This document shows positions 8,571-17,746 of a stretch of 64,000 nucleotides of DNA, piece after piece. The notes under the pieces are model-generated. The model saw only the letters and a program-made list of their open reading frames with translations. It had not been told where the DNA came from and made no database searches. The position numbers and the translations under genes are program-made. Numbering within the stretch: the first letter of the stretch is position 1; every line of letters begins with the position of its first letter. The DNA is from Agromyces albus (lineage in GTDB: Bacteria > Actinomycetota > Actinomycetes > Actinomycetales > Microbacteriaceae), in the NCBI RefSeq assembly GCF_004134825.1, contig NZ_SDPN01000002.1:164857-228856 (forward strand), given 5' to 3'.

Positions 8571-10103
8571 TCATCCGAGCGTGAGTGAGACGGTCGCGAA
8601 GGAGTGCGGCGGAAGCGTGACCCGCAGGCCGCGGTCGTCGGTCTCGATCGCGGTGAGCTCGGTCGGTGCGACGGCGTCGGGGTTCGACGCGGAGTTGTGC
8701 GCCTGGAGCTGGGCCCCGGTCAGCACCCGACCGGTGTGCGCCGTGACGGCGCGACCCCGCAGGTCGAGCACCACCTCGAGCGGATGCTCCGCATCGAGGT
8801 TGCTGAGCGAGATGAGTGCCGTGTCGTCGCGCGTGCTCGCCGAGGCCGAGAGCACGTCGAGTGGCCGGCCGGCCTCGGTGCGGGTCTCGGGCCGTTCGAC
8901 GACGTGCACCGAGAGCGACGTCGCGTCGTGGTGCCCACGGTTCATCTCGAAGACGTGGTACGTCGGGGTCAGCACGAGCTCGCCCGTCGCCTCATCCGTC
9001 AGCAGCATCGCCTGCAGCACGTTGACGGTCTGCGCGATGTTCGCCATGACGAGCCGGTCGGCGTGCCGGTGGAACACGTCGAAGTGCACGGATGCCACGA
9101 GGGCGTCGCGCATCGTGTTCTGCTGGTACAGGAACCCGGGGTTCGTGCCCGGTTCGACGTCCCACCAGGTGCCCCACTCGTCGAGCACGAGCCCGACCTT
9201 CTTGCCGGGATCGTAGGCGTCCATGACCGTCGCATGCGCCGAAAGCACGCGCTCGACGTCTTGCGCCTTGCCCATGGTCGCGTAGTACTCCTCGGTCGTG
9301 AAGGCCGTCGCGCTGCCCTTCTCCGCCCACGTGCCGGCCACCGTGTAGTAGTGGAATGAGATCGCCTGGAAGATGTTCGTGGGCTCCCGCTGGCAGCCGA
9401 GGCAGTTCAGCGACTCCATCAGGGTCCTCGTCCACTTGACGTCGTCGTCGGACGCCCCCGCGGCGATGCGGTAGAGCGTGTTGCCTCCGTGGTCGCGGCA
9501 GAAGGTCGCGTAGCGGCGTGCCTCGTTGGCATAGTGCTCGGCGGTCATGTTGCCGCCGCAGCCCCACGCCTCATTGCCGATGCCCCAGAACGGCACCTTC
9601 CACGGCTCGTCCCGGCCGTTCTCGCGCCGCAGCCGCGCCATGGGGCTGTCGCCGGCGCGAGTGAGGTACTCGACCCACTCGCTCATCTCCTGCACGGTGC
9701 CGCTGCCGACGTTGCCGTTGACGTAGGCGTCGGCGCCGAGCAGCTCGCAGAGCGCCATGAACTCGTGCGTGCCGAAGTGGTTGTTCTCCTCGACGTCGCC
9801 CCAGTTCGTGTTCACCATGCGCGGGCGGTCGGCTTTCGGGCCGATGCCGTCGCGCCAGTGGTACTCGTCGGCGAAGCATCCGCCCGGCCACCGGAGGTTC
9901 GGGATGTCGATGCGTCGCAGCGCCTCGACGACGTCGGAACGGATGCCGCCCTCGTTCGGGATCGGCGAGTCCTCGCCGACGTAGAAGCCGCCGTAGATGC
10001 AGCGGCCGAGGTGCTCCGCGAAGTGGCCGTACAGATGGCGACTGATCTGGGGTCCTGGCACATCGAGATCGACGACGGCGCGGGCGGTGAGTGGTTCGGT
10101 CAC
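8571..10103 (-). CDS. abfA: Alpha-L-arabinofuranosidase, GH51
   Basis: 510 residues from a GTG preceded by AAAGGAGA. This is the usual length of an intracellular GH51 enzyme, which removes terminal alpha-L-arabinofuranosyl units with retention. Visible family features are [21 protein letters not shown] near residue 21, [15 protein letters not shown], the acid/base Glu178 in [13 protein letters not shown], and the nucleophile Glu309 in VLDEWG. A C-terminal beta domain covers about residues 400-510. There is no signal peptide, so the substrate must be imported, fitting the ABC importer nearby. Confidence 0.95.
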   Translation of the reverse strand: MTEPLTARAVVDLDVPGPQISRHLYGHFAEHLGRCIYGGFYVGEDSPIPNEGGIRSDVVEALRRIDIPNLRWPGGCFADEYHWRDGIGPKADRPRMVNTNWGDVEENNHFGTHEFMALCELLGADAYVNGNVGSGTVQEMSEWVEYLTRAGDSPMARLRRENGRDEPWKVPFWGIGNEAWGCGGNMTAEHYANEARRYATFCRDHGGNTLYRIAAGASDDDVKWTRTLMESLNCLGCQREPTNIFQAISFHYYTVAGTWAEKGSATAFTTEEYYATMGKAQDVERVLSAHATVMDAYDPGKKVGLVLDEWGTWWDVEPGTNPGFLYQQNTMRDALVASVHFDVFHRHADRLVMANIAQTVNVLQAMLLTDEATGELVLTPTYHVFEMNRGHHDATSLSVHVVERPETRTEAGRPLDVLSASASTRDDTALISLSNLDAEHPLEVVLDLRGRAVTAHTGRVLTGAQLQAHNSASNPDAVAPTELTAIETDDRGLRVTLPPHSFATVSLTLG

Positions 10104-10142
10104 TGCGGGTTCTCTCCTTTGAAACCTCCGGTGGACACCTGA

Positions 10143-10156
10143 CTGTATCGATAAAG
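10143..10156 (-). promoter_or_regulatory. LacI-type operator upstream of the arabinofuranosidase gene
   Basis: CTGTATCGATAAAG, 40 bases before the GTG start, shares the 11-base core CTGTATCGATA with the site in front of the ABC operon. On the minus strand it overlaps a TACAGT that could be the -10 hexamer, with TTCCCT 17 bases upstream. Confidence 0.7.
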
Positions 10157-10204
10157 GAGTCGGAAGGGAACTGCGTGCCGGGGGAAGTGAGCCGGGGCGC
10201 CGGC

Positions 10205-11128
10205 CTAGGCCGATGGCTGCAGTTGCCGGGGGTCTGCATCGACCACCGGCCGGCGCAGCTCCGCCTCGAGGATCTCGAGCAGGAGCGGAGCGGATGCCGC
10301 CACAGGGCTGCCCGTGATGGCCGACACGACCCATTGCGGCATCGAGCCCTGCGGAAGCTGCACCGAGACGAGCCCGGCCGCTTGCGGCTTCGCCGCGACG
10401 TGCTGCGGCACGAGCGCCACGCCGAGTCCGCGGTGGATCAGGTCGAGCAGCGTGTGCACGTCGTTGACCGTGCAGCGCACTCGCCGGCCCACGCCCTGGG
10501 CGGCGCACGAGGACTCGTTGAGCGAGCGCACCGCCCACGACTCCTGGAAGTCGATGAAGTCGAGGTCGCGAAGGTCGGTCCAGTCCACGCGCGCCGAAGC
10601 GGCGAGCGGATGCTCCGGCGGGCACAGGAGCACGACCGGCCACCGGCCGAGCTCGGTGCTCGACACGCGGGTGAGGTGATCGGTGGTGGCGACGAAGGCG
10701 ACGTCGAGCTCGCCGTCGCGCACCTGCGTGACGAGGTCGTGCGAACCGGCCTGGGTGAAGTGGATGTCGACGAGCGGGTACCGACGGCGGAACCGCTCGA
10801 GGAGCGACGGCACATCGACGATGCCGAGGCACTGCTCGGCGCCCACGCGCAGTGCACCCGAGAGCTCGTTCGTCGCGCGCACGACGGCATCGCGGCCGGC
10901 GGTGGCCTGGGCGAGCATGGCGCGAGCGAAGGGGAGCAGCGCGAGTCCGGCATCCGTCGGCTCGACTCGTCGGGTCGTGCGTGCGAACAACGTGGTGCCG
11001 AGCTCGTCTTCGAGGCTGCGGATCGCGGCGGAGAGGCCCGATTGCGAGACGCTGCACACCGCGGCCGCCCGGGTGAACTGCTGCTCGTCGGCGAGGGCGA
11101 CGAGGTACTCCATCTGGCGCAGATCCAT
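10205..11128 (-). CDS. LysR-family transcriptional regulator
   Basis: 307 residues. The N-terminal winged helix is clear ([46 protein letters not shown]), followed by the two-lobe LysR effector domain (about residues 90-295). It is divergent from two aldo/keto reductase genes with a perfect TACCA-N4-TGGTA dyad between, so it very likely controls them and itself. The ligand is not known. Confidence 0.93.
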   Translation of the reverse strand: MDLRQMEYLVALADEQQFTRAAAVCSVSQSGLSAAIRSLEDELGTTLFARTTRRVEPTDAGLALLPFARAMLAQATAGRDAVVRATNELSGALRVGAEQCLGIVDVPSLLERFRRRYPLVDIHFTQAGSHDLVTQVRDGELDVAFVATTDHLTRVSSTELGRWPVVLLCPPEHPLAASARVDWTDLRDLDFIDFQESWAVRSLNESSCAAQGVGRRVRCTVNDVHTLLDLIHRGLGVALVPQHVAAKPQAAGLVSVQLPQGSMPQWVVSAITGSPVAASAPLLLEILEAELRRPVVDADPRQLQPSA

Positions 11129-11148
11129 TGATCACTCCGGCTTCTGAA

Positions 11149-11162
11149 TACCATCACTGGTA
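11149..11162. promoter_or_regulatory. Inverted repeat, probable LysR regulator site
   Basis: TACCA (11149-11153), spacer TCAC, TGGTA (11158-11162): a perfect 5-bp-arm dyad 20 bases upstream of the LysR start and just before the -35 of the divergent promoter. Its place and symmetry fit an autoregulatory LysR site. Confidence 0.55.
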
Positions 11163-11166
11163 GTTG

Positions 11167-11196
11167 TTGGACTTCTAGCTTGGGGCTGCCTAGGGT
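11167..11196 (+). promoter_or_regulatory. Promoter of the aldo/keto reductase operon
   Basis: TTGGAC (11167-11172), 18-base spacer, TAGGGT (11191-11196), followed by AGGAAAGG before the GTG at 11231. Confidence 0.5.
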
Positions 11197-11230
11197 GAAA
11201 CGCAACCCACACGACAGGAAAGGCTCATCC

Positions 11231-12103
11231 GTGCAGCAACGAACCATCGGAACCCGTTCGGTCAGTGCGATCGGACTCGGCGGCATGCCCATGTCGATCG
11301 AAGGACGTCCTGACGAGGCCAGGTCGATCGCGACCATCCACGCAGCACTCGACGCAGGGGTCACCCTCATCGACACCGCCGACGCGTACCACCTGCATGC
11401 CGACGACGTCGGCCACAACGAGGAGCTCATCGCCCGTGCCGTGCGCTCGTACGGCGGCGACACCTCGGCGGTGCTCATCGCCACGAAGGGCGGACACCTC
11501 CGCCCCGGCGGCGGCAGCTGGACGCAGAACGGCCACCCCGACTACCTGAAGGACGCCGCGAAGGCCTCGGCACGTCGCCTCGGCGTCGACGCCATCGGCC
11601 TGTACCAGTTCCACCGGCCCGACCCCAAGGTGCCGTATGCCGACTCGATCGGCGCCATCCGCGACCTGCTCGATGAAGGCGTCATCGAGATGGCCGGAAT
11701 CTCCAACGCGAACGTCGCGCAGATCGACGAGGCGAACGCGATCCTCGGCGGGCGCCTCGTCTCGGTGCAGAACCAGTTCTCGCCCGCGTTCGGCTCGAGC
11801 CTCGGCGAGCTGGAGCACTGCGCCGCGCTGGGCATCGCGTTCCTGCCGTGGTCGCCGCTCGGCGGCATCCGTCGCGCCGCTGACGTCGGCCAGCACCACT
11901 CGGCGTTCCAGGATGTCGCGGACGCGCACGGCGTCAGCCCGCAGCAGGTGGCCCTCGCGTGGGAGCTCGCACTCGCACCCGTGGTCATCCCGATTCCCGG
12001 TTCGTCACGACCCGAGAGCATCCGGGACTCCGTGCGCGCCGCCGAGCTCGACCTGACCGACGACGAGCTCGACGAGCTCTCCCCGCTCTCGCGGGCTGCA
12101 TGA
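11231..12103 (+). CDS. Aldo/keto reductase
   Basis: 290 residues, NAD(P)H-dependent carbonyl reductase of the AKR superfamily (TIM barrel). The motifs are in order: SAIGLGGMPMS; the catalytic Asp/Tyr region TLIDTADAYH, where Tyr is the proton donor; Lys in LIATKGG; His in YQFHRPDP; and the NADP phosphate-binding end VIPIPGSSRPESIRDSV. The GTG at 11231 has AGGAAAGG upstream; an earlier in-frame ATG at 11180 lies within the promoter. Its stop overlaps a possible ATG of the next gene by ATGA, though a better start is further on. Confidence 0.93.
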   Translation: MQQRTIGTRSVSAIGLGGMPMSIEGRPDEARSIATIHAALDAGVTLIDTADAYHLHADDVGHNEELIARAVRSYGGDTSAVLIATKGGHLRPGGGSWTQNGHPDYLKDAAKASARRLGVDAIGLYQFHRPDPKVPYADSIGAIRDLLDEGVIEMAGISNANVAQIDEANAILGGRLVSVQNQFSPAFGSSLGELEHCAALGIAFLPWSPLGGIRRAADVGQHHSAFQDVADAHGVSPQQVALAWELALAPVVIPIPGSSRPESIRDSVRAAELDLTDDELDELSPLSRAA

Positions 12104-12126
12104 CCACGCCATACATGAGGAGCAAC

Positions 12127-13083
12127 ATGAAGACCGTGAAGAACACCATGAAGACCTTCACCCTGCCGGGCACCGAGATCGTCGTTCCCAACGTCGTGCT
12201 CGGCGTCATGCGCATCCCCGACAAGACCGACGACGAGGTGCGCGAGCTCGTGCGCACTGCTCGTGACGCGGGCATCGACTTCTTCGACCACGCCGACGTC
12301 TACGGCAACGAGCTGCACGGCTGCGAACGCCGCTTCGCCGAGGCGATGCAGCTCAGCCCGTCCGAGCGCGCGGAGCTCACGATCCAGACGAAGGCGGGCA
12401 TCGTCAGGGAGGGGCCGTACTTCGACTTCTCGTACGAGCACATCATCGAATCGGTCGAGGGCTCGCTCGCCGCGCTCGACACCGATTACATCGACATCCT
12501 GCTGCTGCACCGCCCCGACGCACTCGTCGAACCCGAGGAGGTCGCCAAGGCGTTCGACGAGCTCGAGGCCGCGGGCAAGGTGCGCGCGTTCGGGGTGTCG
12601 AACCACACCCCTCGGCAGATCGACCTGCTGAAGAAGTACGTGCGCCAGCCGATCGTGGCCAACCAGCTGCAGCTGTCGATCACACACGCGCCGATCATCG
12701 CCCAGGGCGCCTCGGCGAACATGCTCGCCGAGAGCCAGTCGATCTCGCTCGACGGCGGCGGAATCGTCGATTACTGCCGCCTCAACGACATCACGGTGCA
12801 GGCGTGGTCGCCGTTCCAGGCGGGCTTCTTCACGGGCGTCTTCCTCGACTCGCCCGAGTACCTCGAGCTGAACGCCGTGATCGACCGGCTCGCCGCTGCC
12901 TACGACGTGCCGCCGATCGCGATCGCGACCGCGTGGATCACGCGCCACCCGGCGAACATGCAGGTCGTGCTCGGCACGACGAGTCCCGAGCGCGTCGCCG
13001 GCGCTGCGCAGGGCTCCGACATCCCGCTCACCCGGGCGGAGTGGTACGAGCTCTTCCGCGCGGCGGGGCACATCGTTCCCTGA
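12127..13083 (+). CDS. Aldo/keto reductase, YdhF-like
   Basis: 318 residues. AKR barrel with FFDHADVYG (Asp, Tyr), TKAGI (Lys), LLLHRPDAL (His) and a cofactor-binding end VVLGTTSPERVAGAA. The last residues EWYELFRAAGHIVP match the end of the E. coli YdhF group rather than the first gene of the pair, so the two are different subfamilies and not a recent duplication. GAGGAG lies 4 bases before the chosen ATG; ATGs at 12100 and 12148 are also in frame. Confidence 0.92.
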   Translation: MKTVKNTMKTFTLPGTEIVVPNVVLGVMRIPDKTDDEVRELVRTARDAGIDFFDHADVYGNELHGCERRFAEAMQLSPSERAELTIQTKAGIVREGPYFDFSYEHIIESVEGSLAALDTDYIDILLLHRPDALVEPEEVAKAFDELEAAGKVRAFGVSNHTPRQIDLLKKYVRQPIVANQLQLSITHAPIIAQGASANMLAESQSISLDGGGIVDYCRLNDITVQAWSPFQAGFFTGVFLDSPEYLELNAVIDRLAAAYDVPPIAIATAWITRHPANMQVVLGTTSPERVAGAAQGSDIPLTRAEWYELFRAAGHIVP

Positions 13084-13131
13084 CGAACTGACGTGCATAC
13101 GAGATCGTCGCCGACCCGACGCGTGCTCACG

Positions 13132-13785
13132 CTAGGAACGGCGGCGGCTCTCATGCGCCCAGATCGCGACGTCCACCCGGTTGCGAGCCCCGATCTTCGT
13201 CATGAGGCTCGAGATGTGCGTCTTCACCGTGCTGAGCGAGATGTGGAGCTCGTGGGCGATCTCGGTGTTGCTGAGCCCGCGTGCCACCGTCGCGAGCACC
13301 TGCTCCTCGCGCTCGGTGAGCGGTTCGATCGGCTGTGGCGGCGGCCCGGCCGGGGCGGAATCGGCGAAGGCCTCCAACAGCCGGAGCGTGACGTTCGGGG
13401 CGATGAGGGCATCGCCGCGTGCGGCGGCGTGCACCGCCTCGGTGAGCAGGGCCGGCCCGGCATCCTTCAGCAGGAAGCCGCGAGCGCCGGCGCGGAGCGC
13501 CGCGTAGACGTACTCGTCGAGATCGAAGGTCGTGATGACGACGACGGGGATCGGGTCGGCGACGCCCGGCCCCGCAAGGGCGCGCGTCGCCTCGATGCCG
13601 TCGGTGACGGGCATCCGGATGTCGAAGAGGCACACGTCTGGCCGGATGCTCCGTGCAAGCGCCACGGCCTCTGCGCCGTCGACGGCCTCGCCGACGACCT
13701 CGATGTCGGGCTGGGCGTTCAGGATCATCCGGAGCCCCATGCGCACGAGCTCCTGGTCGTCGGCGATGAGCACGCGCACGGTCAC
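13132..13785 (-). CDS. NarL-type response regulator
   Basis: 217 residues. The receiver domain (VRVLIADDQELVRMGLRMIL; phospho-Asp in DVCLFDIRMP; Lys in GFLLKDA) is followed by a LuxR-type helix-turn-helix (LTEREEQVLATVARGLSNTEIAHELHISLSTVKTHISSLMTKI). The GTG start overlaps the TGA of the kinase gene (GTGA). Last gene of the DUF2306-kinase-regulator operon. Confidence 0.94.
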   Translation of the reverse strand: MTVRVLIADDQELVRMGLRMILNAQPDIEVVGEAVDGAEAVALARSIRPDVCLFDIRMPVTDGIEATRALAGPGVADPIPVVVITTFDLDEYVYAALRAGARGFLLKDAGPALLTEAVHAAARGDALIAPNVTLRLLEAFADSAPAGPPPQPIEPLTEREEQVLATVARGLSNTEIAHELHISLSTVKTHISSLMTKIGARNRVDVAIWAHESRRRS

Positions 13786-14912
13786 GTCGACCAGCCGCTT
13801 CGCGGGAGCACGGCCGTGACGACCCATCCGCCGTCGGGCGCCGGGGCGGCCTGGCAGGTGCCGCCGAGGAGGGTCGCGCGTTCGATCATGCCGGTGATGC
13901 CGTAGCCGGGCGCAGCGGATGCCGCCGGGTCGCCGTCGTCACGGACGTCGAGCCGGATGCCCGCGGCGTCGGCGTGCACGAGCACCTCGATGCGCGTCGT
14001 ATTCCGTGCGTGTCGCCGGGCGTTCGTCACCCCCTCCTGCGCGAGGCGGTACACCGTGGCGGCGATCGTCGGCGGAACCGCCTCGATGTCGCCGGTGAGC
14101 TGCAGGTCGACGACTGGACCGCCGGACTCCGGCTGGACGAGCTGTCGGAGGTCGGCGATGGTCGGGCTCGGCGCCAGTTCGTGCCCATCCTCGCGTCGGA
14201 GCACGCGGACGATCGAGCGCATCTCGGCCAGGGTGCGGGATGCCTCGCGCTCGATGACCCGGAGCACCTCGACCGCGGCATCCGGATCCGTCGCGGCGAC
14301 CGCCGTGCCGGCCTGCGCCTGGATCGCGATCGCCGAGACGTGGTGCGCGACGGTGTCGTGGAGGTCGCGCGCGAGCTGCTCGCGTTCCTGCAGTTTCACG
14401 CGGTCGAGCTCGCGTGCTCGTGCGGCGGCACGCCCGCGGAAGGCCACGCCGAGAGTGGTCGTCATGGCCAGCACCGCGACGGAGCCGATGACGTCGCTGA
14501 GCAGCAGCGGCCCGAGGAGGAGTGAGAGGAGGAAGCTCGCCAGCACGATCGCCGAGCCGAGCAGCATGGCCCGGCCCGAGCCCCAGCGCACGACCGCATA
14601 GATCAGGATGAGGAAGTACGCGGTCGTGGCGAATTGGGAGTCGGCGCCGGTCAGCACCGTGACGATCGCGGTGGTCGCGAACGCGATCGCGAGCATCGGC
14701 AGCGGGTGGGTGCGACGCCAGAGCAGCGTCGGCACGACCGCGATGAGCACGACGACCCAGAGCACCCGCCACGGCAGGTCGGGCCGGGCCAGACCCTCGA
14801 GCAGCGCGATCACGGGGATGACGCCGACGAGCACCCAGTCGCGCCAGACGCGGCGCGGTGGTGGCGGCTGGGCGGCCGGAGCCTCCCACACCGAGCGGAG
14901 GGGGCTCGTCAT
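13782..14912 (-). CDS. NarL-family sensor histidine kinase (HisKA_3)
   Basis: 376 residues. Four or five membrane helices occupy about residues 25-150. The dimerisation domain has the phospho-acceptor His in EREQLARDLHDTVAHHV, followed by a HATPase domain (VTNARRHARNTTRIEV, DVRDDGDP, GYGITGMIERATLLGG). No extracytoplasmic sensor loop is visible, as in DesK-like kinases that sense membrane state. ATG at 14912 has GAGGGG upstream. The gene begins 5 bases after the stop of the DUF2306 gene. Confidence 0.94.
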   Translation of the reverse strand: MTSPLRSVWEAPAAQPPPPRRVWRDWVLVGVIPVIALLEGLARPDLPWRVLWVVVLIAVVPTLLWRRTHPLPMLAIAFATTAIVTVLTGADSQFATTAYFLILIYAVVRWGSGRAMLLGSAIVLASFLLSLLLGPLLLSDVIGSVAVLAMTTTLGVAFRGRAAARARELDRVKLQEREQLARDLHDTVAHHVSAIAIQAQAGTAVAATDPDAAVEVLRVIEREASRTLAEMRSIVRVLRREDGHELAPSPTIADLRQLVQPESGGPVVDLQLTGDIEAVPPTIAATVYRLAQEGVTNARRHARNTTRIEVLVHADAAGIRLDVRDDGDPAASAAPGYGITGMIERATLLGGTCQAAPAPDGGWVVTAVLPRSGWST

Positions 14913-14917
14913 GCCCC

Positions 14918-15652
14918 TCATGATAGGCGTGCACTCGCCGCCGTGGATCGGCCGGAAGTACGGGATGCGCGTCCGGAGCGCACTGCGCGGCGGCGGATGA
15001 CGAGCTCGGCCACGACGAGGTTGATGACCCATCCGGCCCCCATGAGCACAGCGTGAGTGCCCACGTCGGGCGGTCCGGCGATGAGTGCCCACGGCAGGAG
15101 TGTGAACACCTGGGTCCCTGCGCCCATGCCGATCGCGTAGGCGCGCGTCATCCACGCGCTGTGCGTGCGCACGTCGCCCTTGCGGATCGCGATGAACGCG
15201 ACGACGATGCTCGCGGCCATCGCCGTGCCGAACACGAGCCGCAGCACGAGCAGCGCCTGGCCGTCGTGTGAGGGGAGAGTGTAGAACAGCGCCATCCAGA
15301 TGCCCGTGAGCGCCGTCAGCAGGCCGGCCGGCGCAACGATGCGCCCGGCTCTGCGATGCCAGCGGTGCCGGCGCAGCGACGGCGCGAACTGGAGCGCACC
15401 GAGCAGGCTGAAAACGGTGACGCTCACGATGTGCACCACGACCGGCACGGGCGAGTCGAAGAACCGCGTGTTGTCGGCGCTGACGGCGCCCGTCGCGAGT
15501 TGGGTCAGGCGCGATGCCCCCGCCGCGACCGGCACGAGGGCGAGCAGGATGAGCCCGGTGGGGGCGAGCCATTCGTGTCGCGGTTTCACGGCCGGTCGGG
15601 CCGGGAGCGGCGGACGGATGCGCTCCCACTGATGCGTGGAGGATTCGGTCAT
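14918..15652 (-). CDS. DUF2306 membrane protein
   Basis: 244 residues with seven or so hydrophobic segments. The DUF2306 features are HIVSVTVFSLLGALQF, HRWHRRAGRIVAPAGL and THSAWMTRAYAIGMGAG. The family has no firmly known biochemical role. Co-transcription with the NarL-type two-component pair suggests either the sensed process or a partner of the kinase. ATG at 15652 was preferred over an upstream in-frame ATG at 15733 because the intervening sequence has shadow-like composition. Confidence 0.85.
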   Translation of the reverse strand: MTESSTHQWERIRPPLPARPAVKPRHEWLAPTGLILLALVPVAAGASRLTQLATGAVSADNTRFFDSPVPVVVHIVSVTVFSLLGALQFAPSLRRHRWHRRAGRIVAPAGLLTALTGIWMALFYTLPSHDGQALLVLRLVFGTAMAASIVVAFIAIRKGDVRTHSAWMTRAYAIGMGAGTQVFTLLPWALIAGPPDVGTHAVLMGAGWVINLVVAELVIRRRAVRSGRASRTSGRSTAASARLS

Positions 15653-15751
15653 GACTCCATGCTCGGGAGCACCGCCGGTGCCCGGCATCCGCCGATCGGC
15701 CCGAATCGTCTCGGCCGATCGGCCATCGTGCACGCTGCTTCAGCGTCCCCC

Positions 15752-15791
15752 GGTGGTCGAGTAGGACGCGAAGCGCCCGTATCGAGGCCAC
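15752..15791. repeat. Dispersed palindromic repeat, copy 1
   Basis: Begins GGTGGTCGAGTAG and ends CGTATCGAGGCCAC, with a variable GC-rich middle (GACGCGAAGCGCC) that can form its own small hairpin. The same frame is found at 35963, 45119, 61044 and 61103. It sits between two genes on the minus strand, directly after the stop of the TetR gene in coordinate terms. Confidence 0.8.
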
Positions 15792-15812
15792 ATCGCGACC
15801 TCCCGAGCAGCC

Positions 15813-16511
15813 TCAGCCCCGCGTGTGGTGCCGCTCGAGGCCGTCGAGGATGATGTCGAGCCCGAACTCGAACTCGAACTGGTCGTCGCACCAACCGAGG
15901 GTGGAATCGGGGTCGTCGTGGCGCACGACCGAGAGCATCTCGGCGAGGTGCGGCACGAGGGCGGCCATCTGCTCGAGCGCACCCGAGTCGCTCGAGTCGC
16001 CGCCGCCCTCGCCTTCGCCGAGCTCCTGCGAGAATCCGTACATGCGGCTTCCGAGCGCGTGCATCGCGTGGTGAATGAGGTCGTACGACAGTCCTCCCGA
16101 CCGCAGCGTGCCCACGACCGAGTCGACGTGGCGAGCGGTCGTCAGGCTGAGCTCTGTGCGCGTGTCCATCACCGCGGGGGTCCAGGGATGCCGCAGCATC
16201 ACCGTGCGAGCGGCGAGGATGCGCGCGCGAAGCGTCGCCCTCCACGCGGCATCCGTCTCGGAGACGGCGAAGCCTCCGACTGCCTCCTCGATCTCCTGGA
16301 AGACGAGGTCGACGATGCCGTCGAGGATCGCCTCCTTGTTCGGCACGTGATAGTAGAGCGACATCGGCTCGACGCCGAGTTGCTCGGCGAGGCGGCGAAT
16401 GGTGAGGGCGTCGATGCCCGATGTGTCGGCGAGGTCGACGGCGGTTCGGAGCACGCGGTCGCGGGTCAGCGGGGCGCGACGGTCGGCTTTCCGTTCGGTC
16501 GTCGATGACAT
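15813..16511 (-). CDS. TetR-family regulator with TetR_C_1-type domain
   Basis: 232 residues. The helix-turn-helix is at residues about 14-60 (TRDRVLRTAVDLADTSGIDALTIRRLAEQLGVEPMSLYYHVPNKEAIL), and the C-terminal ligand/dimer domain resembles that of tetracycline-repressor-like proteins. ATG at 16511 has GGAGG upstream. Divergent from an oxidoreductase gene; the intergenic region holds a perfect 13-bp inverted repeat, so repression of both genes is likely. Confidence 0.92.
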   Translation of the reverse strand: MSSTTERKADRRAPLTRDRVLRTAVDLADTSGIDALTIRRLAEQLGVEPMSLYYHVPNKEAILDGIVDLVFQEIEEAVGGFAVSETDAAWRATLRARILAARTVMLRHPWTPAVMDTRTELSLTTARHVDSVVGTLRSGGLSYDLIHHAMHALGSRMYGFSQELGEGEGGGDSSDSGALEQMAALVPHLAEMLSVVRHDDPDSTLGWCDDQFEFEFGLDIILDGLERHHTRG

Positions 16512-16596
16512 CTGGTCGCCTCCCTCCGTGCTCCACGGTACAAGCGTGGGTGGATTTCCTCGTCGCTGACTCTCGACAATTCCTCGTTCACAGCGT

Positions 16597-16627
16597 ACCT
16601 TACGTTGTAAGTCGTACAACGTAAGGT
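16597..16627. promoter_or_regulatory. TetR operator, perfect 13-bp inverted repeat
   Basis: Left arm ACCTTACGTTGTA (16597-16609), 5-base spacer, right arm TACAACGTAAGGT (16615-16627). It ends 12 bases before the oxidoreductase ATG and lies 85 bases upstream of the TetR start. TTACGTTGTA-type arms resemble the operators of TetR-type regulators with this kind of DNA-binding domain. Confidence 0.85.
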
Positions 16628-16639
16628 GGGAGACCTGAG

Positions 16640-17644
16640 ATGAGTGAAACACGGATGAAGACCGGCACAGTGATGCGTGCCGCCGTCGCACGCCGGTTCG
16701 GCGGACCCGAGGTCGTGCAGGTCGAGGAGGTGCCGAGACCGGTGCCGAACGCCGATGAGGTGCTCATCAGGGTGGAGGCGAGCACGGTGAGCGTCGCCGA
16801 TCATCGCACGAGGAGCCGCGACCTGCCCGATGGCATGTGGTTCTACATTCCGCTCGCACTCGGCGTCCTCCGGCCTCGGAAGCGAGTGCTCGGCATGGAC
16901 GTCGCGGGCGTCGTCGAAGCAGTCGGCGACGAGGTCACCGGGTTCGCGCCCGGCGATGAGGTCATCGCGATGCTCGGCGCGGCCTTCGGCGGTCACGCCG
17001 AGTACGCCTGCGTGCCGCAGTCCAACGCGATCGCGCGGAAGCCGCGGAATCTCACCATGGAAGAGGCCGTCACGCTCGTCTTCGGCGGGTACACCACGCT
17101 GGCGTACCTGAACCACGTCGACTTCGCACCCGGCGCCGAGGTGCTCGTGAACGGGGCATCCGGAGCGGTGGGCACGGCAGCCGTGCAACTCGCCAAGCTC
17201 CGTGGCGCGCGGGTCACCGCCGTGTGCAGCGGCGGCAACGCCGAGTTCGTCCGGTCGCTCGGAGCCGACCAGGTGATCGACTACACGGTGGAGGACTTCA
17301 CCCGCAGCGGCGAGACCTACGACGTGATCGTCGAGTGTGTTGGCAACGCCCCGTTCTCACGCGTCGAGGGTTCGATCAAGCCCGGGGGCGCGCTGCTCCT
17401 GGTCATCACGAGCTTCGCCGGCATGCTGCGAGCGTCGCGCGACCGCAAGCGCAGCGGCAAGCTCGTGACCTTCGCGGGTGCACCCGTCACGGGCGACGAC
17501 CTCGCCTCGCTCGTGCGGCTCGCCGAGTCGGGCGAGTACCGGCCTGTGATCGACCGCACGTTCGACCTCGATGAGATCGTCGAGGCCCACCGCTATGTCG
17601 ACACGGGCCGCAAGAAGGGAAATGTCGTGTTGCGCATCGCGTAG
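16640..17644 (+). CDS. Zinc-less MDR oxidoreductase (NAD(P)H quinone reductase-like)
   Basis: 334 residues of the medium-chain dehydrogenase/reductase superfamily. The GroES-like domain covers about residues 15-130 (EVLIRVEASTVSVADHRTRSR; LGMDVAGVVEAVGDEV), followed by a Rossmann fold with VLVNGASGAVGTAAVQLAK. The catalytic zinc ligands are not present, as in quinone oxidoreductase or enone reductase members. Controlled by the divergent TetR gene through the adjacent operator; probably induced by an electrophilic compound (inference). Confidence 0.9.
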   Translation: MSETRMKTGTVMRAAVARRFGGPEVVQVEEVPRPVPNADEVLIRVEASTVSVADHRTRSRDLPDGMWFYIPLALGVLRPRKRVLGMDVAGVVEAVGDEVTGFAPGDEVIAMLGAAFGGHAEYACVPQSNAIARKPRNLTMEEAVTLVFGGYTTLAYLNHVDFAPGAEVLVNGASGAVGTAAVQLAKLRGARVTAVCSGGNAEFVRSLGADQVIDYTVEDFTRSGETYDVIVECVGNAPFSRVEGSIKPGGALLLVITSFAGMLRASRDRKRSGKLVTFAGAPVTGDDLASLVRLAESGEYRPVIDRTFDLDEIVEAHRYVDTGRKKGNVVLRIA

Positions 17645-17653
17645 ACGGGTCGG

Positions 17654-17676
17654 GCGGATATCCACGGGATGTCCGC
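17654..17676 (+). terminator. Hairpin after the oxidoreductase gene
   Basis: GCGGATATC (17654-17662) pairs with GATGTCCGC (17668-17676) with one G-U pair and a 5-base loop, 10 bases after the stop codon. No strong T run follows. Confidence 0.45.
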
Positions 17677-17746
17677 TTGGTAACAGTGCGGCTGCGACCT
17701 CGGCTTGTCGCCCCTGTTCCGTGCTGAACAGCAGTAAAATCTGAAA

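Noticed and set aside
6838..9216. A 792-codon open frame on the plus strand
   Set aside because: It lies antisense to the permease, the LacI and the arabinofuranosidase genes; its product is Arg/Asp/His-rich with no domain, the usual shadow of GC-rich genes.
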